This document shows positions 21,414-34,461 of a stretch of 64,000 bases of DNA, piece after piece; the first letter of the stretch is position 1, and every line of letters begins with the position of its first letter. The DNA lies in NCBI GenBank assembly GCA_902728285.1, contig CACVBU010000819.1, positions 124,001 to 188,000 on the forward strand. Reading direction: 5' to 3'. The notes below the pieces were generated by a model. That model was not told the origin of the DNA. It did not search any database and saw only the letters and a program-made list of their open reading frames with translations. A program made the position numbers and the translations under genes. The stretch comes from Clytia hemisphaerica (Eukaryota > Cnidaria > Hydrozoa > Leptothecata > Clytiidae).

Positions 21414-24134
21414 TAGAATATTTTTGGTAACTTCATGGCTTTAGTGTCTCCAAGAAAATTTTAAATTAACTGTCAGATAATTTGCATGGCTACAAAGAGC
21501 GAACATCTCATGGTAATGTTTTGACGTTTGTCGTCCAGAATTCCGATTCGTGAAGTGTCGAGGCTTGAAACGATAAACGAAACATTTTAACTACCTTAAG
21601 AGTAGAAATTTTAACGAATAAACGCTCATTTGCCAATTTCGGTGCAATTGGGCGGAATTTATTTAGACGTTTTAATTTAATTTTGGCGAATGACCGACCG
21701 GTTACATGTTTATTATTTTTTGCAGAAAAGAAAGAACAAGTGTGCTTTTAGGATAATGTGAAGAAAAAAAATCAAATTTGGCGCGAATTGATTTTAGCGA
21801 ACGCCCTAAAAATTAATTTTGGCGGGAATACGTTTACGCCTTATGTCAACAAAGGCATGTAATTATCCGTGATGAAATTTAAGCATACCTTATAAACATG
21901 ACTTTCAATCCATGCAATTAGAGCACGTAATATAACCCTATGTGATGTCCGAAAGCAACATTCTCGTTGTTGTACGTCTTTTAGAGATTTTCCAACAATT
22001 TTAGTAAGAAGCTTGTCATACAGTCTTGCTCCTGAAGTTTCTTGGTGAAATGGACGTGTTAATTAGTAGTGGAGGAACCAAAGTTAATTTTCATATCAAT
22101 AATTTGTTAATCTTGTTTTAGTGCTATAAATAAAAGAAATGTACAATTAGAGAAACTTGATTCTAGATTTCGTAAGGCAAACATCGAAATTACGCAGGTC
22201 CAAAAGACAAACAAAATTCTCAGTGGTCTCTATTCCATAAAGAGTGCCTGTGCAAATTTTAGACGTTCCATTTGAAATTGAAGTACCGTTGCACTACATC
22301 ATAGTTTCTCCCCATGCTTAGGGGGGGGGTCCTTCAAATTCTCATCAGACAAGGGTTCGAAAAAGTCTCAATTATTAGCGGGGGTTCAAACTTTTTTACA
22401 AAATAAATTTATCATTCTTATGTTTTTTTTTGTTTGCTTCTTTTGCTTCTAGCGATAGTTTTCAGTGCGAATAGCATGCTATATTTTGACACCATCCCTG
22501 TCAAAAATTGATCCTAGTGGTCAGAAATTTATAGGGGGAGGGGGTTGGCCTTTAGGGGGGAGGTTCGATTATACAGGGGGGTTTAAACCGCCCCGGTGAC
22601 ACTATGTACATGTTTTTTTTTATAAGAATAACGTTTATAAGAATATGCAGGTTCAGTTTTTGGTACCTAAACAATGGCTCTAAAAATTCTAAGCATAATG
22701 TGAGCCTAATACAATGAAAGACACTTGCTTATAAAAAAAATCAACCAGTACTCGCCATTTCATAAGAATACACAAGTCTAATGCGTAAGGAGGTTAGGAC
22801 AATGGAAACTATACAGATCTATCTCCATGAATCATAACGATTCTGTTGGATCCACATCGATAGAAAAATAGGATAAATCCCCGGAGAAAAGGTTATCTGA
22901 AATTTCATCCCATTACACCTTTTTGACCGTAGCCGCCAATTGCCGCGCAGGCATTTTTTTTGTCCGTTTTACCACCCTAAAACCGTCCCAATTTTTTTCG
23001 AACATATAGGCAATAGAAAAATATGTAATAAAAGGATTTGATCGAGTTTAGGGGGTAATTGAATAATAAAGTGGCACGCACCTGACCGTGCGACTACGGT
23101 CGAAAGGGTGTATTGAAAAAGTACATTGAGACGAGGCTGGGTAAGAAAAGATACATTGAACAAATAAAGTAACGTGCATAGCGAATTGGAGATACAGGTT
23201 TGTAACTATGAATTTTAAGTCAACAACCACAAGAAAAGATAATTCAGAGAACTATAATAATTTTTGAGCAAAATAACCGCAACCATCTTTGAAAGCGAAG
23301 AAGAAGAAGAAGAAAAAATGACATTATTCTTTTGATACTGGTAGCTTAATTTTTGGTTTAGGGGCACCTTGAAGTCTCCCAATTTCAGCTATATAATTAT
23401 TTTTCACATAAAATTATTGCAACAAAACCTCAAGTCAAAGGTTCTCAAACCCACTTTTTGACTGTTTTTTTTTTTTCATTATGCTGTATTGGATCAATTT
23501 TTCTCAAAAATTAAAGTGCTCTAAATTAATTTTTTCAAGTGGCTGTTGGTTATTCCTCGATTCCAAAACTTATTTCTTAATGCAATTGTATAAAACGCCA
23601 GCAAACTTAGCAAAGTTTCTCCTTTTTCTCTTCGTCTGTTTAAATATTACCTAAAGGTTAAAAATCTTTTTTTCAAAAGTTTGATAAAAAATATATGCTG
23701 TACTACTAATAATCTCCATCCAAAAATATACAAAGCAGAAAAAAATATTTACATGGAAAAAAATATTAACAAAAAATCTGCAAAAAAATCTTTTTTATAT
23801 TCGAAAAAAATTCTAGCTACAGGCAAAACAACAGAGAAATAAGGCAAGGAATAACCTTAAATTTTCTTGAGGTGTTTTTATCGGACTGCTAGAAAAATAA
23901 TGCTTTTCTTCGTAAAAAATCATTTCAAAAAAAGAACTTTAAGGCCCGCACTGCAATGGCAAAAATCGTTAAAATTCTGAAAAGCGAAAGTATATATCCA
24001 ACAAAATATCAATCATTCATTCATTCATTCGATGAAGATTTTAAATTTGAAACTGCTAAACACGCGAAAACTAAAACATTCCCTAAAATACTAAAATATT
24101 TCACTTTACATATAACCAAAGTCAAAATCCAATA
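21414..24134. other. Gene-free stretch 3' of the RS/zinc-finger gene
   Basis: Holds poly-G tracts (22320-22590), an element end 'acatg-T(8)-ataag' near 22610 and AT-rich sequence. The 3' UTR of the gene at 24135 must lie in its right part, but I found no unambiguous AATAAA on the minus strand. Confidence 0.45.
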
Positions 24135-27100
24135 TCATTTCTTTACACCATGTGAGATCCTCATGTGCGATTTCAAGTACGCTCGTTTCAAAAAATTCAA
24201 TCTACAAATCGAACATTTATCGCCGCTCACTTTACTTCTACCATGTTTAAAGGTAACATGACGTAATAATTGTTTCTTTGTTGACAAAACAACCTGACAT
24301 AACTTGCATATATACTTTCCGGTGGTCACACCATTCGTCTTAGCACCGTGCGTAGATTTCATATGAAAATGATACGATTCTCGTGACTTAAAGTATAAAG
24401 TACAATCCCGACATTTAAAGAAAGTCGGCGATTTTTCATTATCGGATTGATGAACCGGGTCCACTTTAGTCGGTGTTTTGAGAAGCGATTCTTTGATAAT
24501 TTCTTTCGAAATTTTCGAGAGCTCTTCGTGAGAAACAGGTAGATTAGAATCAACTAGCTCTGATTTCGACTCTCTTTCTTCTTGGATATCTCTCATTTCG
24601 TCACTACGTACAAATTCCTCATGAACATTACGATGGCAAGAATACATTTTCAAAGGTTTATCAACATCCCCAAAACCAGCCCTCAAATCTAACGTTTTCA
24701 AATTAGTAATTTTATTGTTCAACGATCGGACGTCAGTCGTAAATGATTCCGTAACTTCTTTTTCATCGTCGGTATCGTAAACTTGGACGTCAACTTCCGT
24801 AAATTCGTCTATAGGTTCTTCTTTAATACATAAAGTTGAAATATATAAGGCATTCTTCATGATGGAAACTCGGTTACGTCTCTCCATTCTCGATTCACGT
24901 TCCAAGTCTTGTTCGTCAATACCTTTAGTCCTTTGATCGTCATTCCTTCCTGGCTGTTGATCTAATAATTTTTTTATTTCATTCGATATTTCAATTATTG
25001 ATGACGAATCCAGAGTGACCTTAGCAGATGATAAGTCAATCGAAGCAGATTCTTCATCTTGACGCTGTATTTTAAGGCCTGGTTCACATGTTGTCTCTTC
25101 ATCTACCATTTCTAAAGCTCTCTTTCCATGACGATTTTCAGTGTCAGATTCCTTGACTGCAATGTTGGTATGCTTTGACGGCGACGGTTTTTGTGTGATG
25201 ACAAGCTCCAATTGCTCGTCCAACCCAACTAAGATTTCTGGTGGTTTTTGACATGCCTCTTTCAGCTTATTTACAGGGATAGCAAGTTCAGCTTTCGTTA
25301 TCAGAGTCTTAGGAAACACCAGCTCTTTTTCTCCAGTATTTTCTGCATTTGGATGAACGCAAATCTTATTGGTGTGATCTTGCTCACTTTTTGAGAGCCA
25401 TTTTTGGTTGTTCAGTTTCATTTCGATAGTAAGCAGTATCGAGGATAATGTCTCTTCAACATCTTTCGCTAAAGTGTGGAGAACAAAAGATAAAACAGTA
25501 AAAGAGCATACCAACCTAGAATAACATCCAAAACTAGGCTGAGAACAAAATATTAGTTGGCCGTTAGCCGACCCTAGCTTTTGGAGGAGAGTCGGTCGAG
25601 TAATTTTGAGGATTTATAAAAACCCTGTTTACAATTTATTTACGGAAAAGCTAGAAGGGAATTCATGATTCTTAAACTTAAGATGGAATAAGACTGACAT
25701 AACAGAGGTTTAAAAAAATCCTGCTTCAAAATAAATGGCTATAACATTTTCTGGGTCGGTCTGATGACGGCAAACCAATATTTTAATGGTGTTCAGCCTT
25801 GTGTTTAAAAGAATCGTAAGATGTATAATAAGCAGAATAAATTTCGTCTTCAGAAAGTATATAAAATAACCAGTAGAAATAAGTTGCTAACAGGAAAATT
25901 GAAATTCAAGATTTACCAATAATGTTATCTTTATGGTCAAACGAAACAGCGTTAGAAATTGATTCTTCTGAGCTTTGAGCTTCTTCGAGCGTCATGTATA
26001 AGTCTTGAGTCTGGTTGAGTTTCTCTGTTGCCAGGGGCGTTAAATTGTCATTCCGACCTTAGGAACAAAATGGGAAAAATATGAGTACGATAATGCTGTA
26101 GATGATTGCCAAAGGAGGATCACTTTAGAACTAAGGTGTGTGAGATCAGAGTTTCGCGTTGAACCTAGATAGAAGGAAAAGGGAGTGAATTTAAGTGATA
26201 AAGACAAATAGTAAAACAAATTGGAATTACAAATGAAGATTCCCTTACTGAGTCGCAAGTTGGATTGCGTCGGTTTTGCGTCACTCTCTTTCTGTTGTGT
26301 GGCCGCTTCATTTTGCTGATTTGTCAAAGCTGAAAAAAAGTCAAAAAGCTAAGATTCCAATGATTTTTAAAACTAGTAAAGTTTCAAGAAATAATGAAAT
26401 ACAGTATACCCTTTGTACTTCGAAAACAAGGGCATAAAATATATATATTTCAAAAGAAATTTCGGTTCCGCATGCAGTAAGTACGTAAAAAAGTAAGTTT
26501 GCGACCACAGTCGAGGGCGACCCGAAGTCTCTTTTTTGGTATAGCTGTCTACCCGAAGGTAGGGGTATCAGCATGCAGTAGCTCCTTACCTGGATGAAGT
26601 TTAGATGATAGGTCAATTTCCCATTCTTCTTTGATGTATGGTCGTTTGATGGCAACACAACCTTTTGAAACATCTTCAACTAATTTGTACAAAACATCAC
26701 GAACTATTTCTTCATCGGTGATTGGACACACTTCATTGAGAATCTCATTAATAGTGTCTTTAACATCAACTTGTATACGTCGTTCTTTCTCATCCTCGAT
26801 CTGTCGAAGAGCCTCTTTTGTCAAGCAATCATCAGCCAAGGATAACAGGCTAGAAAAGATATCGTCTGCTGTAAGGTAAGCTTGTTGGTCAATTTTCGAT
26901 TGGTAGTCAAAACTTGAATCGAATTCGACATCTTTCGACAGCATTGTGAAACCAACGTCTGATTCTGAGTGTTGTTGTGGTGAATCTTTCCCAACGTTGT
27001 ATTGGTCGAGGTCGCCAAGTAACGTCGAATCTTCGTAAATTGGTTTCATCTGTTGCGCGTATAATTCATCTTCGTACACGTAATATTTACTACGTTTACG

Positions 27101-30100
27101 GCGCGACGTTTGACTATTACTTGCTTGCTGCGGAGAATTCGTTCTTGCTTCTTTTGCAGCGTTTGAAGCGTTACGTGCTGATCGTTTACGCGAACCATAT
27201 CCGCCTTTACGCCGTTTATTGTTACGTTTACGTTTCCCTTTCGTTTGATCTTCTTGTGTTTCGACGTCGTCATTCCTTTCTACGTCAACGACATTAACGA
27301 CATCGACGTCTATCTCTCCATTGCGTTGCGGTTGTCGTTGCGGTTGTTGTTGCTGTTCATTCTCCGATGACGGTGCCATGACGGCCGTTGTTTCTGAATG
27401 GAAGTCTGCCATCTTAATGTGAAGTTTAACTTTTAACGGCTCGACTCTTTCAACTTGAACTGTCGGATTGTCAGTAGAATTTCTTCGGGAGCGACTATTT
27501 GTTGATTTTATCGTCTTGTCGTCTTTTTGATCGTCTTTACGTTGGTTTCTCATCAGGACGCGGACGGCTCGCTCCGCTTTTCCGATTTTCTTCTTAAGTG
27601 CTCTTACTGTCGGATCTTCATCGTCGGAAATCGAAGGTTTCCTTGACGACGGCGTTGTTTTGGCAGATGGTGGTTCAGTAGTGACGTTGTCATGCGCTGA
27701 TTCTTTTTTCTTTTTCAATGACTGCACCCGATCGAAAATCCTCATCAAGGCTTCTTCAGAGAGTGTCGTGTTCTCAAAAGAAACTCCTTCAATCTCGTTA
27801 GAGGTTTTTGCGCCATCCTTGTTCTTCTCACCAGTGGCAGATTCAGTGGGTGGTGAGGGCGTTGGCGTCGCTTGTTTCTTGTTACCAGAAGCTTTGAAGA
27901 CAGATTCTACTTGTTGGTGAAGGTTGATACGTTTCTCTTTTGGTTGGACAGTAACTTCAGATGGCGTGACAATTTCTTGTGTGGTTGGCACGTCAGTTTT
28001 CGATTGGTTTTTCAGTTGTTCAAGTTTGAGTTCACGTTTCATTTTCTTGCTTTTCATAACGACTTCTTTAGCTTTGATCATCCCTGATGATTTGGTTGAT
28101 TTCACCTTCGGAACGACAGATGTCTGTATTATCGATACCGACGGTGACGGATTGTCGGAGTTATCTTCCTTGACGAAATCTTGCATTTGTTTACGCCTCG
28201 ATTGCCGTGCTTTCAGTGCGTCCATGAAAGCCTTCTTACGCTGTGTTTGCTTGGATTGTCGTTTCCCAATAACAATACCAGATTCATTTTGCGCGTCCGT
28301 CTCTTGGGAGCTCGCCTCATGAGGGGATTGAGAACTGATTTCAGTTTCTATTTTCGATTCAGTCGTTTGATCTTCTCGTGTATCATCAGCCGATTTTTGT
28401 TCCTCGTCAGTTTGTTGAGGGCGAGCTTTCATTTTTGCTTCCATTTGTTCTTTCAATTTTAACGCTCGCTCTTTCTCCTTCCTACGTTTCTTTTTAAGCC
28501 GTTTCTGTTCGATACGTCGTTCACGATCCTTAATTTCTTCCTTGGAAAGCATTTTCAGTCTTTTATTATCAGTAGAGTCTTTTTCACTTGTGCTGTCTTT
28601 CCTTTGTCTCTCTTTCTTGGTTTCAGAAGTGTGTTTCGTTTGTTTTTCGCGTAATTCTCGTATCTTTGCCAGTTCTTGTTTAATGTCAGTATCAGATAAC
28701 TTTTTAGTCGGTTTATTTGATTTCTTGGAGGAATCATTACCTTTGGTTATATTTTTTACCGAGGGTTTGGTGGTTTTCTTTGACGTATGTACACGAACGT
28801 TATCTGGATTTTCCGTTGGTTTGATTTTGGTAAAAGTCACACCAACAGCTGGGAGGGGTTTCTTGACTTGGTGTGGCTTATGTGCTTTAATCGAATTGCG
28901 CGGATTCAACTCTTTATTGATGGTCTCTACATTTTTGTGTTTTGAGCTAACGTGAATTTCGAGGTCGACAAAGCCAGCAAAAGAGCGCCCACATTCGCCA
29001 CAAAGGAAACCTTTGCGTTCAGCGTTATCTACTGGTGATTTCGGTGCAGATAGATTTTTCTTTGAATCTCGTAAAGGTGGTCCAAGTAAGGCCAAAATAC
29101 TTTTTGCGGTTTTGGAGGGGCTTTCGGGAGGAGGCGGCTTTTTCGTAGGTGAAATGGAGGGAGAAGGTTTTGTCGTAGGTGGGAATTCGATTTTCTTGTT
29201 GTCGAAATTCTTTATAGATTCGTGTGTAACTAATATTGATTTTGGTTTAATAGTTGGTGTATAAGAAAGTGGTGCTGGCAATTGCTTGGTCGATTGAGGA
29301 GTCGAAGGTTTCTTTGGTAGTATGTTTGACTGGTTAGGGGTTTGTTGCAGAGACAAAGCAGTTGGCGTTAAAGGCGATTTCTTTATAGGAACTGTAGTAG
29401 TCGTTGGCTTGGGAGCTTGTGATGCTGATGGCTTTGGTGGTTGATTTAATGGGAGATTCGTCACTTTCGGAGATGGTAGCGGGGGAGGCTTCTTAGAAAT
29501 TGTTGGTGAGGATTTTGATGCAGACCAGTGAGCGATACCATCGGTCGTAGGCGGGGGTTTGGGTGCGAGTTTCTGATTGGTTGATTGAGGTGTTGTTGGT
29601 GAAGTCATGACTTCTTGCTCTGGCTCGTCTCCAATACTTTGCAAGAATGCTAGGTACTCGTTCTCCATAGAGTCACTACCTTTCGGTTTTCGTTTGTGAT
29701 AATCTGATAACGATAGTTTGCGACCATCGACTTTCAGTTCTTTGATGGAAGGTGAGACCAAAGGTGATGGTGGTAACCTCTTGGTGGGTTCTGATGGTTT
29801 AGGTAGGGGTGGTGGTGGAGGCGGAGGCGGTGAATCCGAAGCCGATGGAGACAGAATATGTGGTTTGTAAATATCTGCTAATTTGGAAGACGAGAATGTA
29901 GTCTTTGGTGAAGTTAGTCTAGGATCTGAGCCAGTAGGTGACAGAACTGCTGGCGGTGATAATATTGACGAGGATGGAGATTCTATTTTCTTGTGCGCAT
30001 CGTTCGAATGTTTCAATTTTAACGGAGTTGGTAGATCTATTAGTTTATCTTTCTTAGAAGATTCACTATCAGTTCGTTTACGTTTATTCTCAATTTGTTT

Positions 30101-33100
30101 ACGTTTTGTTTCTTTTTCTTCTCTACGGTTTATAAGTTTTTGTAGCCTCTCGATTTCCTCGGGTACTAATTTCTTATTGTATTTTTTCAGTTTTGCTTTT
30201 AGTTCTGTAGAGTTCATAGTGGACCTCTCAAGTTTTCGGAGAAACCCATGATACTTAGTCCTAACAGGTTTGTCATTAGCACTTGGAAGTTGCTCATTGG
30301 TTGGTTGCTCTAAATTATTGTCTGTAGATTTCTCAATATCGTTATTTGGTGGCTTCTCTTGGGGTTTTGACGATGCTGCTTCATGATTGATCGTTGTCTC
30401 TTCTTCCTTTCCTTCTTCTTTGTCGATAACCGTTTTAATTTCTGCCTCTTGTTTAACACTTGTAGTTGATGGGAAATCGAAAGACTCTGGTATGACTATA
30501 GGGCTTGATACTAGAGGTGTGCTTGGTGTACTACTGATGCTCTTGTTCAATAAACTACCAGACGGACTGATTAAACTAGTGGCAACAGGTTGTTGTAGCA
30601 ATTGATGTTGATTTAAAAAGCTTAAAGTGTTTATATTTTGAGCCAGCATTGTATTCGATTGCTGATATTGGAGAAGTTGAAGTTGTAAAAGTTTTTGTGC
30701 ATTCAATTCTATTTCAGCTTTCTTTTGGTCGTATGTGTTAAATGGAGTTGGTAAAGATGGAGTCGTAAGTTCAGTCTTTGGTGTGGTACCATCATGGACA
30801 TGGCTGCCAGCGCTACTGGTTGATATTGATCGCTTCCTCGTGGTTTCGTCACAGGAATCCCTTATTGAATCTTTGGATGTACTGTTCTGTCTTGAAAGGT
30901 TCGGAGCTGATTGTCCCTTGATGGTTAATGCTTGATCCGTTAATTTGTCGAGGAAATTAATCATGCTTTTCTTTTCATCCTCGTCTCGTTCAGAAGAAAC
31001 GCTTTTCAGTCCACGATCGATTGTCTTTTTGACTGTTAAGTCACGCAAATCTTCGATGAAATACGGTTGAGCAGGTAGACTTTCTGAGAGTTCAGTCTTA
31101 CTTGGAAGGAGTTTACCAATGTCGAATTTCTGCTCGTTTTCTGAATAAAGAAAAATAATCAAAAAATTAAGAGAAACACTCCACAGTCTAATTTTTAACA
31201 AACTCAGATTAAAAGTCTATTATTCTAAATTCCCCCTCCGACATTCTTCTGGCAAACCTTCAGAGACTGCCTGAGTGTAACAACCAAAGAAATTACTGAC
31301 AGTCTCTTCTCAATTTTGTCCCTTGTAAGACTAAAAATTCAAAGGTATTCTTTTACGTTATAGAAGGAGACGCTCCTATGTGTTTACAAAGCAGAATCTT
31401 CTCAAAGAGCCGAAACTAAGAAAAGTTGTTTTTTTCTTTTCTTTAAAAATGCTGTTTAAATAAATGGTAGGTGATACATTAAATGATGTCCTACCCTATT
31501 AGCCCGAGGGGGGTAGAATCTATCACGTTGGAGTTCTTTTGTGTATATCTCAGAGAAAAAAATTTTAAACGACTTGAAACTTTCTGACTTTTAACAAAAT
31601 CTTATTAAGAGTACTTGTGCAAAATTTTAGGGTCATAGGTTGTCCAGATCAGGTTTTATGACTTTATTGTGAAACATGACATAAAAGCCAGCTAAAAACG
31701 CTTAAAACTCAAAATTTAAAAGTGCTGATAACCTCTGAACTATTTATCTATTTATTTAATCATTTTCAAATTTTGACACGTGATAAACATAGTCGAACGT
31801 GCGCAACGCACTGGGCTCAACTTCAGTGGCTTCAAATCATTCCTAGGCCCAATTGTATACCCCCAGATATTCACCCAATGAACAAGTGTGCCAAATTTCA
31901 ACCAAACCCGATCATTTTGGAGGCCTGTAGACTGTTCCAAAGCTTTAGCCTCGTTTTGGCAAAAAACTCGTTCCCAGGCCCCAAAAATCAAAATTTTTGA
32001 AAAATGCGAAGAGCACCCCCAGATATTCACCCAAGCAACAAGTGTGCAAAATTTCAGCCAAATCAAACAATTTTTGAAGTCTCCAGGCTGCCCCAAAGTT
32101 TTAGCCTCGTTTTGGCGAAAACCTCGTGCCTAAGCCCCAAAAATCAAAATTTTCAAAAAAAGAAGAAAACTCCCCCAGATATTCAACCAAGGAACAAGTG
32201 TGCAAAATTTCAGCCAAATCCAAGCATTTTTGAAGTCTCCAGGCTGCCCTAAAGTTTTAGCCTCGTTTTGGCGAAAAACTCGTGCCTAGGCCCCAAAAAT
32301 CAAAATTTTCAAAAAAAGAAAAAAACACCCCCAGATATTCACCAAAGGAACAAGTGTGCAAAATTTAAGCCAAATCCAAGCATTTTTGAAGTCTCCAGGC
32401 TGCCCTAAAGTTTTAGCCTCGTTTTGGCGAAAAACTCGTCCCCAGACCCCAAAAATCAAAATTTTCAAAAAAAGAAAAAAACACCCCCAGATATTCACCC
32501 AAGGAACAAGTGTGCAAAATTTCAGCCAAATCCAAGCATTTTTGAAGTCTACAGGCTGCCCTAAAGTTTTTGTGACAGACAGACACACACACACACAGAC
32601 AGACAGACATTGTCAGATTGTAGCTCAACTGAAGTTGAGAATTGACAATATAAATTTGAAAAACTAAAAAAAAAAATTTGAAAATGATGACGTCATCATT
32701 TATCATTTCATCTTCAGCATAGATTTTAAGAAAAAATCTTTATGGAAATTGCAAAACCGGCAATTATGTTAAAGAACAGCCTTTTATCTTTCAGAATCTT
32801 CAAACAGAATCTAAATATCTTTATTGGTTCGACATTTTTGTAAACCATATATTTGGGCTTTTTTCCAACAGGTGGAAATTTTGTGATGACGTCATCGGTT
32901 TTTGAATGACGTCAATTTTTTTCTTCTTCTTGGAAATTTGTGTTATGATGGAGAACATCTGTACCAAATTTCATGGCCATAGCTCTTCTAGATCGAAAAT
33001 AATCGAGGGTGGTAGATTCTACCCCCCTGGGGATACCAAAGTTAAAAAAGCTTTGGGCTAATAGGGTTAAGATTGAAGAAAGAAGCTCTTACTGTTTTCC

Positions 33101-33801
33101 GATTTATTTGGAGATAGTAACGGTTGAGAAATTGATGGTGTTTCCTCTCTGGACGATTTACGTTTGCTTTCCTTGGATCGATCTCTTTTAGAAGATGGTG
33201 ATGATTTTCGTCGCCCTCTGTCCTTATCTCTTTCTCTACTTCTTCGTCTTTCCCGACTACGATCTCTTCCACGACTGCGACTGCGACTCCGACTGTAACT
33301 ACGGCGTCTTCCTCGGCTTCTGCTACGACTACGATATCTTCCCCTACTTCTACTTCTACTACGACTGTGGTATCTTCCCCTGCTGCGACTGCGACTACGA
33401 TACCTTCCTCTGCTACGGCTTCGGGTGCGACTGCGACTATGACTATATCGTCTTCTTCTGCTTCGACTGCGACGTCTATTTTTACGATTTCTATCGCGAC
33501 TTGTACTTCTACGACCGCGATCACGACTTCTGCTTCTGCGAGTTCGATCATAGCTTATGCTTCTACGACCTCTATCACGACTTGTACTTCGACGGTTCTT
33601 ATCCCGACTACGTTCTGGGCTCATCCTTTGTATCCTTTTCGTATGAATCATCCCCCGACTACGAGCACTTTGCCCATCACCATCATCCTCAACTTCACCC
33701 TCTTCCATCTCATCGTTGGGATCATTAGGGTCGTCTACATTATTAGCAGCAGGAGGAAGTTTGGCTGGACTCATCAATGGCAAATGCAATGTACTGGACA
33801 T
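24135..33801 (-). CDS. Large RS-domain / proline-rich C2H2 zinc-finger nuclear protein (about 2271 aa)
   Basis: Five coding exons: 33801..33093, 31140..26590, 26329..26249, 26057..25917 and 25468..24135. All introns are GT-AG and phase 1, and all exon lengths agree (6816 nt in total). ATG 33801 follows an acceptor near 33824, so an upstream 5' UTR exon is likely. Residues about 50-230 form an RS domain of alternating Arg-Ser, typical of splicing factors in nuclear speckles. The second exon is Pro/Ser/Lys-rich with a run of eight or nine prolines (about 676), one C2H2 finger (FLCGECGRSF..., about 946) and a long Lys/Arg/Glu segment likely to be helical. The last exon ends with three C2H2 fingers of C-x2-C-x12-H-x4-H form (about 2180-2268). 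Candidate sumoylation motifs are VKQE, IKEE and IKEEP. I cannot assign a family. A role in chromatin or splicing is inferred from composition. Confidence 0.85.
26469..26578 (-). repeat. SINE family A fragment in a short intron
   Basis: Matches the tail half of the family A SINE (gcgaccacagtcgagggcga then cccgaag; tacccgaaggtaggg). It fills nearly half of the 260-bp intron 26330-26589 and ends about 10 bases from the donor. Confidence 0.75.
31493..33067. mobile_element. 1.57-kb TIR element filling an intron of the RS/C2H2 gene
   Basis: The left end is accctattagcccgaggggg then gtagaatcta. The right end is an imperfect inverse (tagattctacccccctgggg ... gggctaatagggt). It contains the 156-bp satellite 31861..32575 and a CA/GACA microsatellite at about 32575-32612. 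No coding capacity. It occupies 1575 of the 1952 bases of the intron 31141-33092, and its right end is about 24 bases from the GT donor. Confidence 0.75.
31861..32575. repeat. 156-bp tandem satellite, about 4.6 copies
   Basis: ccccagatattcac recurs at 31861, 32017, 32173, 32329 and 32485, an exact 156-bp period. 156 is divisible by three, so long open frames appear on both strands; these are artefacts of the repeat. Confidence 0.95.
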
Positions 33802-34269
33802 TTTGGTTGGATTTCTCTTTTCTCTGAAAATGTAGAAAAATAGAATCATATCACATCCCCTTCTCACAGACTCACTGGGACCCCTTCCCACTGAAAAAAA
33901 TTGGCCAAAATATCGTCTCCGACGGAAGATTATCTTCCATTTTTCGTCCCAACTGAAAATAATCAAATAAACCGATCCTCACTGAAAAATCCTATGGCTA
34001 TGTTATTTTTCCCATCCCCACTGAATTTTATGACTTGAAAACAAAAGAATTGAGATCCCCAGCCATAAAAATATGGGAATATCAATCCCCATCAATTCTG
34101 TTGGTGAATGGACCTTTCAGATAAAAGAATCTTAAAAGATCTTGTTTGCAGGATTTTTAATAACGAGGTCTGTAAGCACAAAAATACTACAGATGGTGAT
34201 AAAAGCATGAACTTTGGCACATATGATCTTCAGAGGGTCCAAAAAGAAGACTAAAATGTCCAAAGAAAT

Positions 34270-34461
34270 GGGCCATTCCACTAAATTTCCATACAGGGGG
34301 TGGAGGAACTATTTGAAGTCAAAAAATATTCCTTAGAAATGTATGGATACTTCCTGGAAAATGGAAAAATTTGCAAAAGATCCCTTGGAAAAACACTCTT
34401 TTAGACCCCATGGAAATTTCGCTCAAATCACCCCCTGTATGGATATAAAATGGAATGGCCC
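34270..34461. repeat. MITE with GGGCCATTCC-type inverted ends, copy 2
   Basis: Starts gggccattccactaaatttc then catacaggggg and ends with the inverse ccccctgtatggatataaaa then tggaatggccc. Clearest copy of this family; 192 bp. Confidence 0.8.

Noticed and set aside
27660-30935. Many plus-strand frames opposite the big exon
   Set aside because: They are low-complexity antisense frames of the 4.5-kb coding exon.
31752-32706. Several 80-114 codon open frames on both strands
   Set aside because: They are shadows of the 156-bp satellite, which is divisible by three.
33195-33843. Tyr/Asp/Cys-rich and Ser/Thr-rich plus-strand frames of 158-177 codons
   Set aside because: They are the antisense of the RS-domain exon. 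The RS reading is biologically meaningful and joins the next exon in phase.
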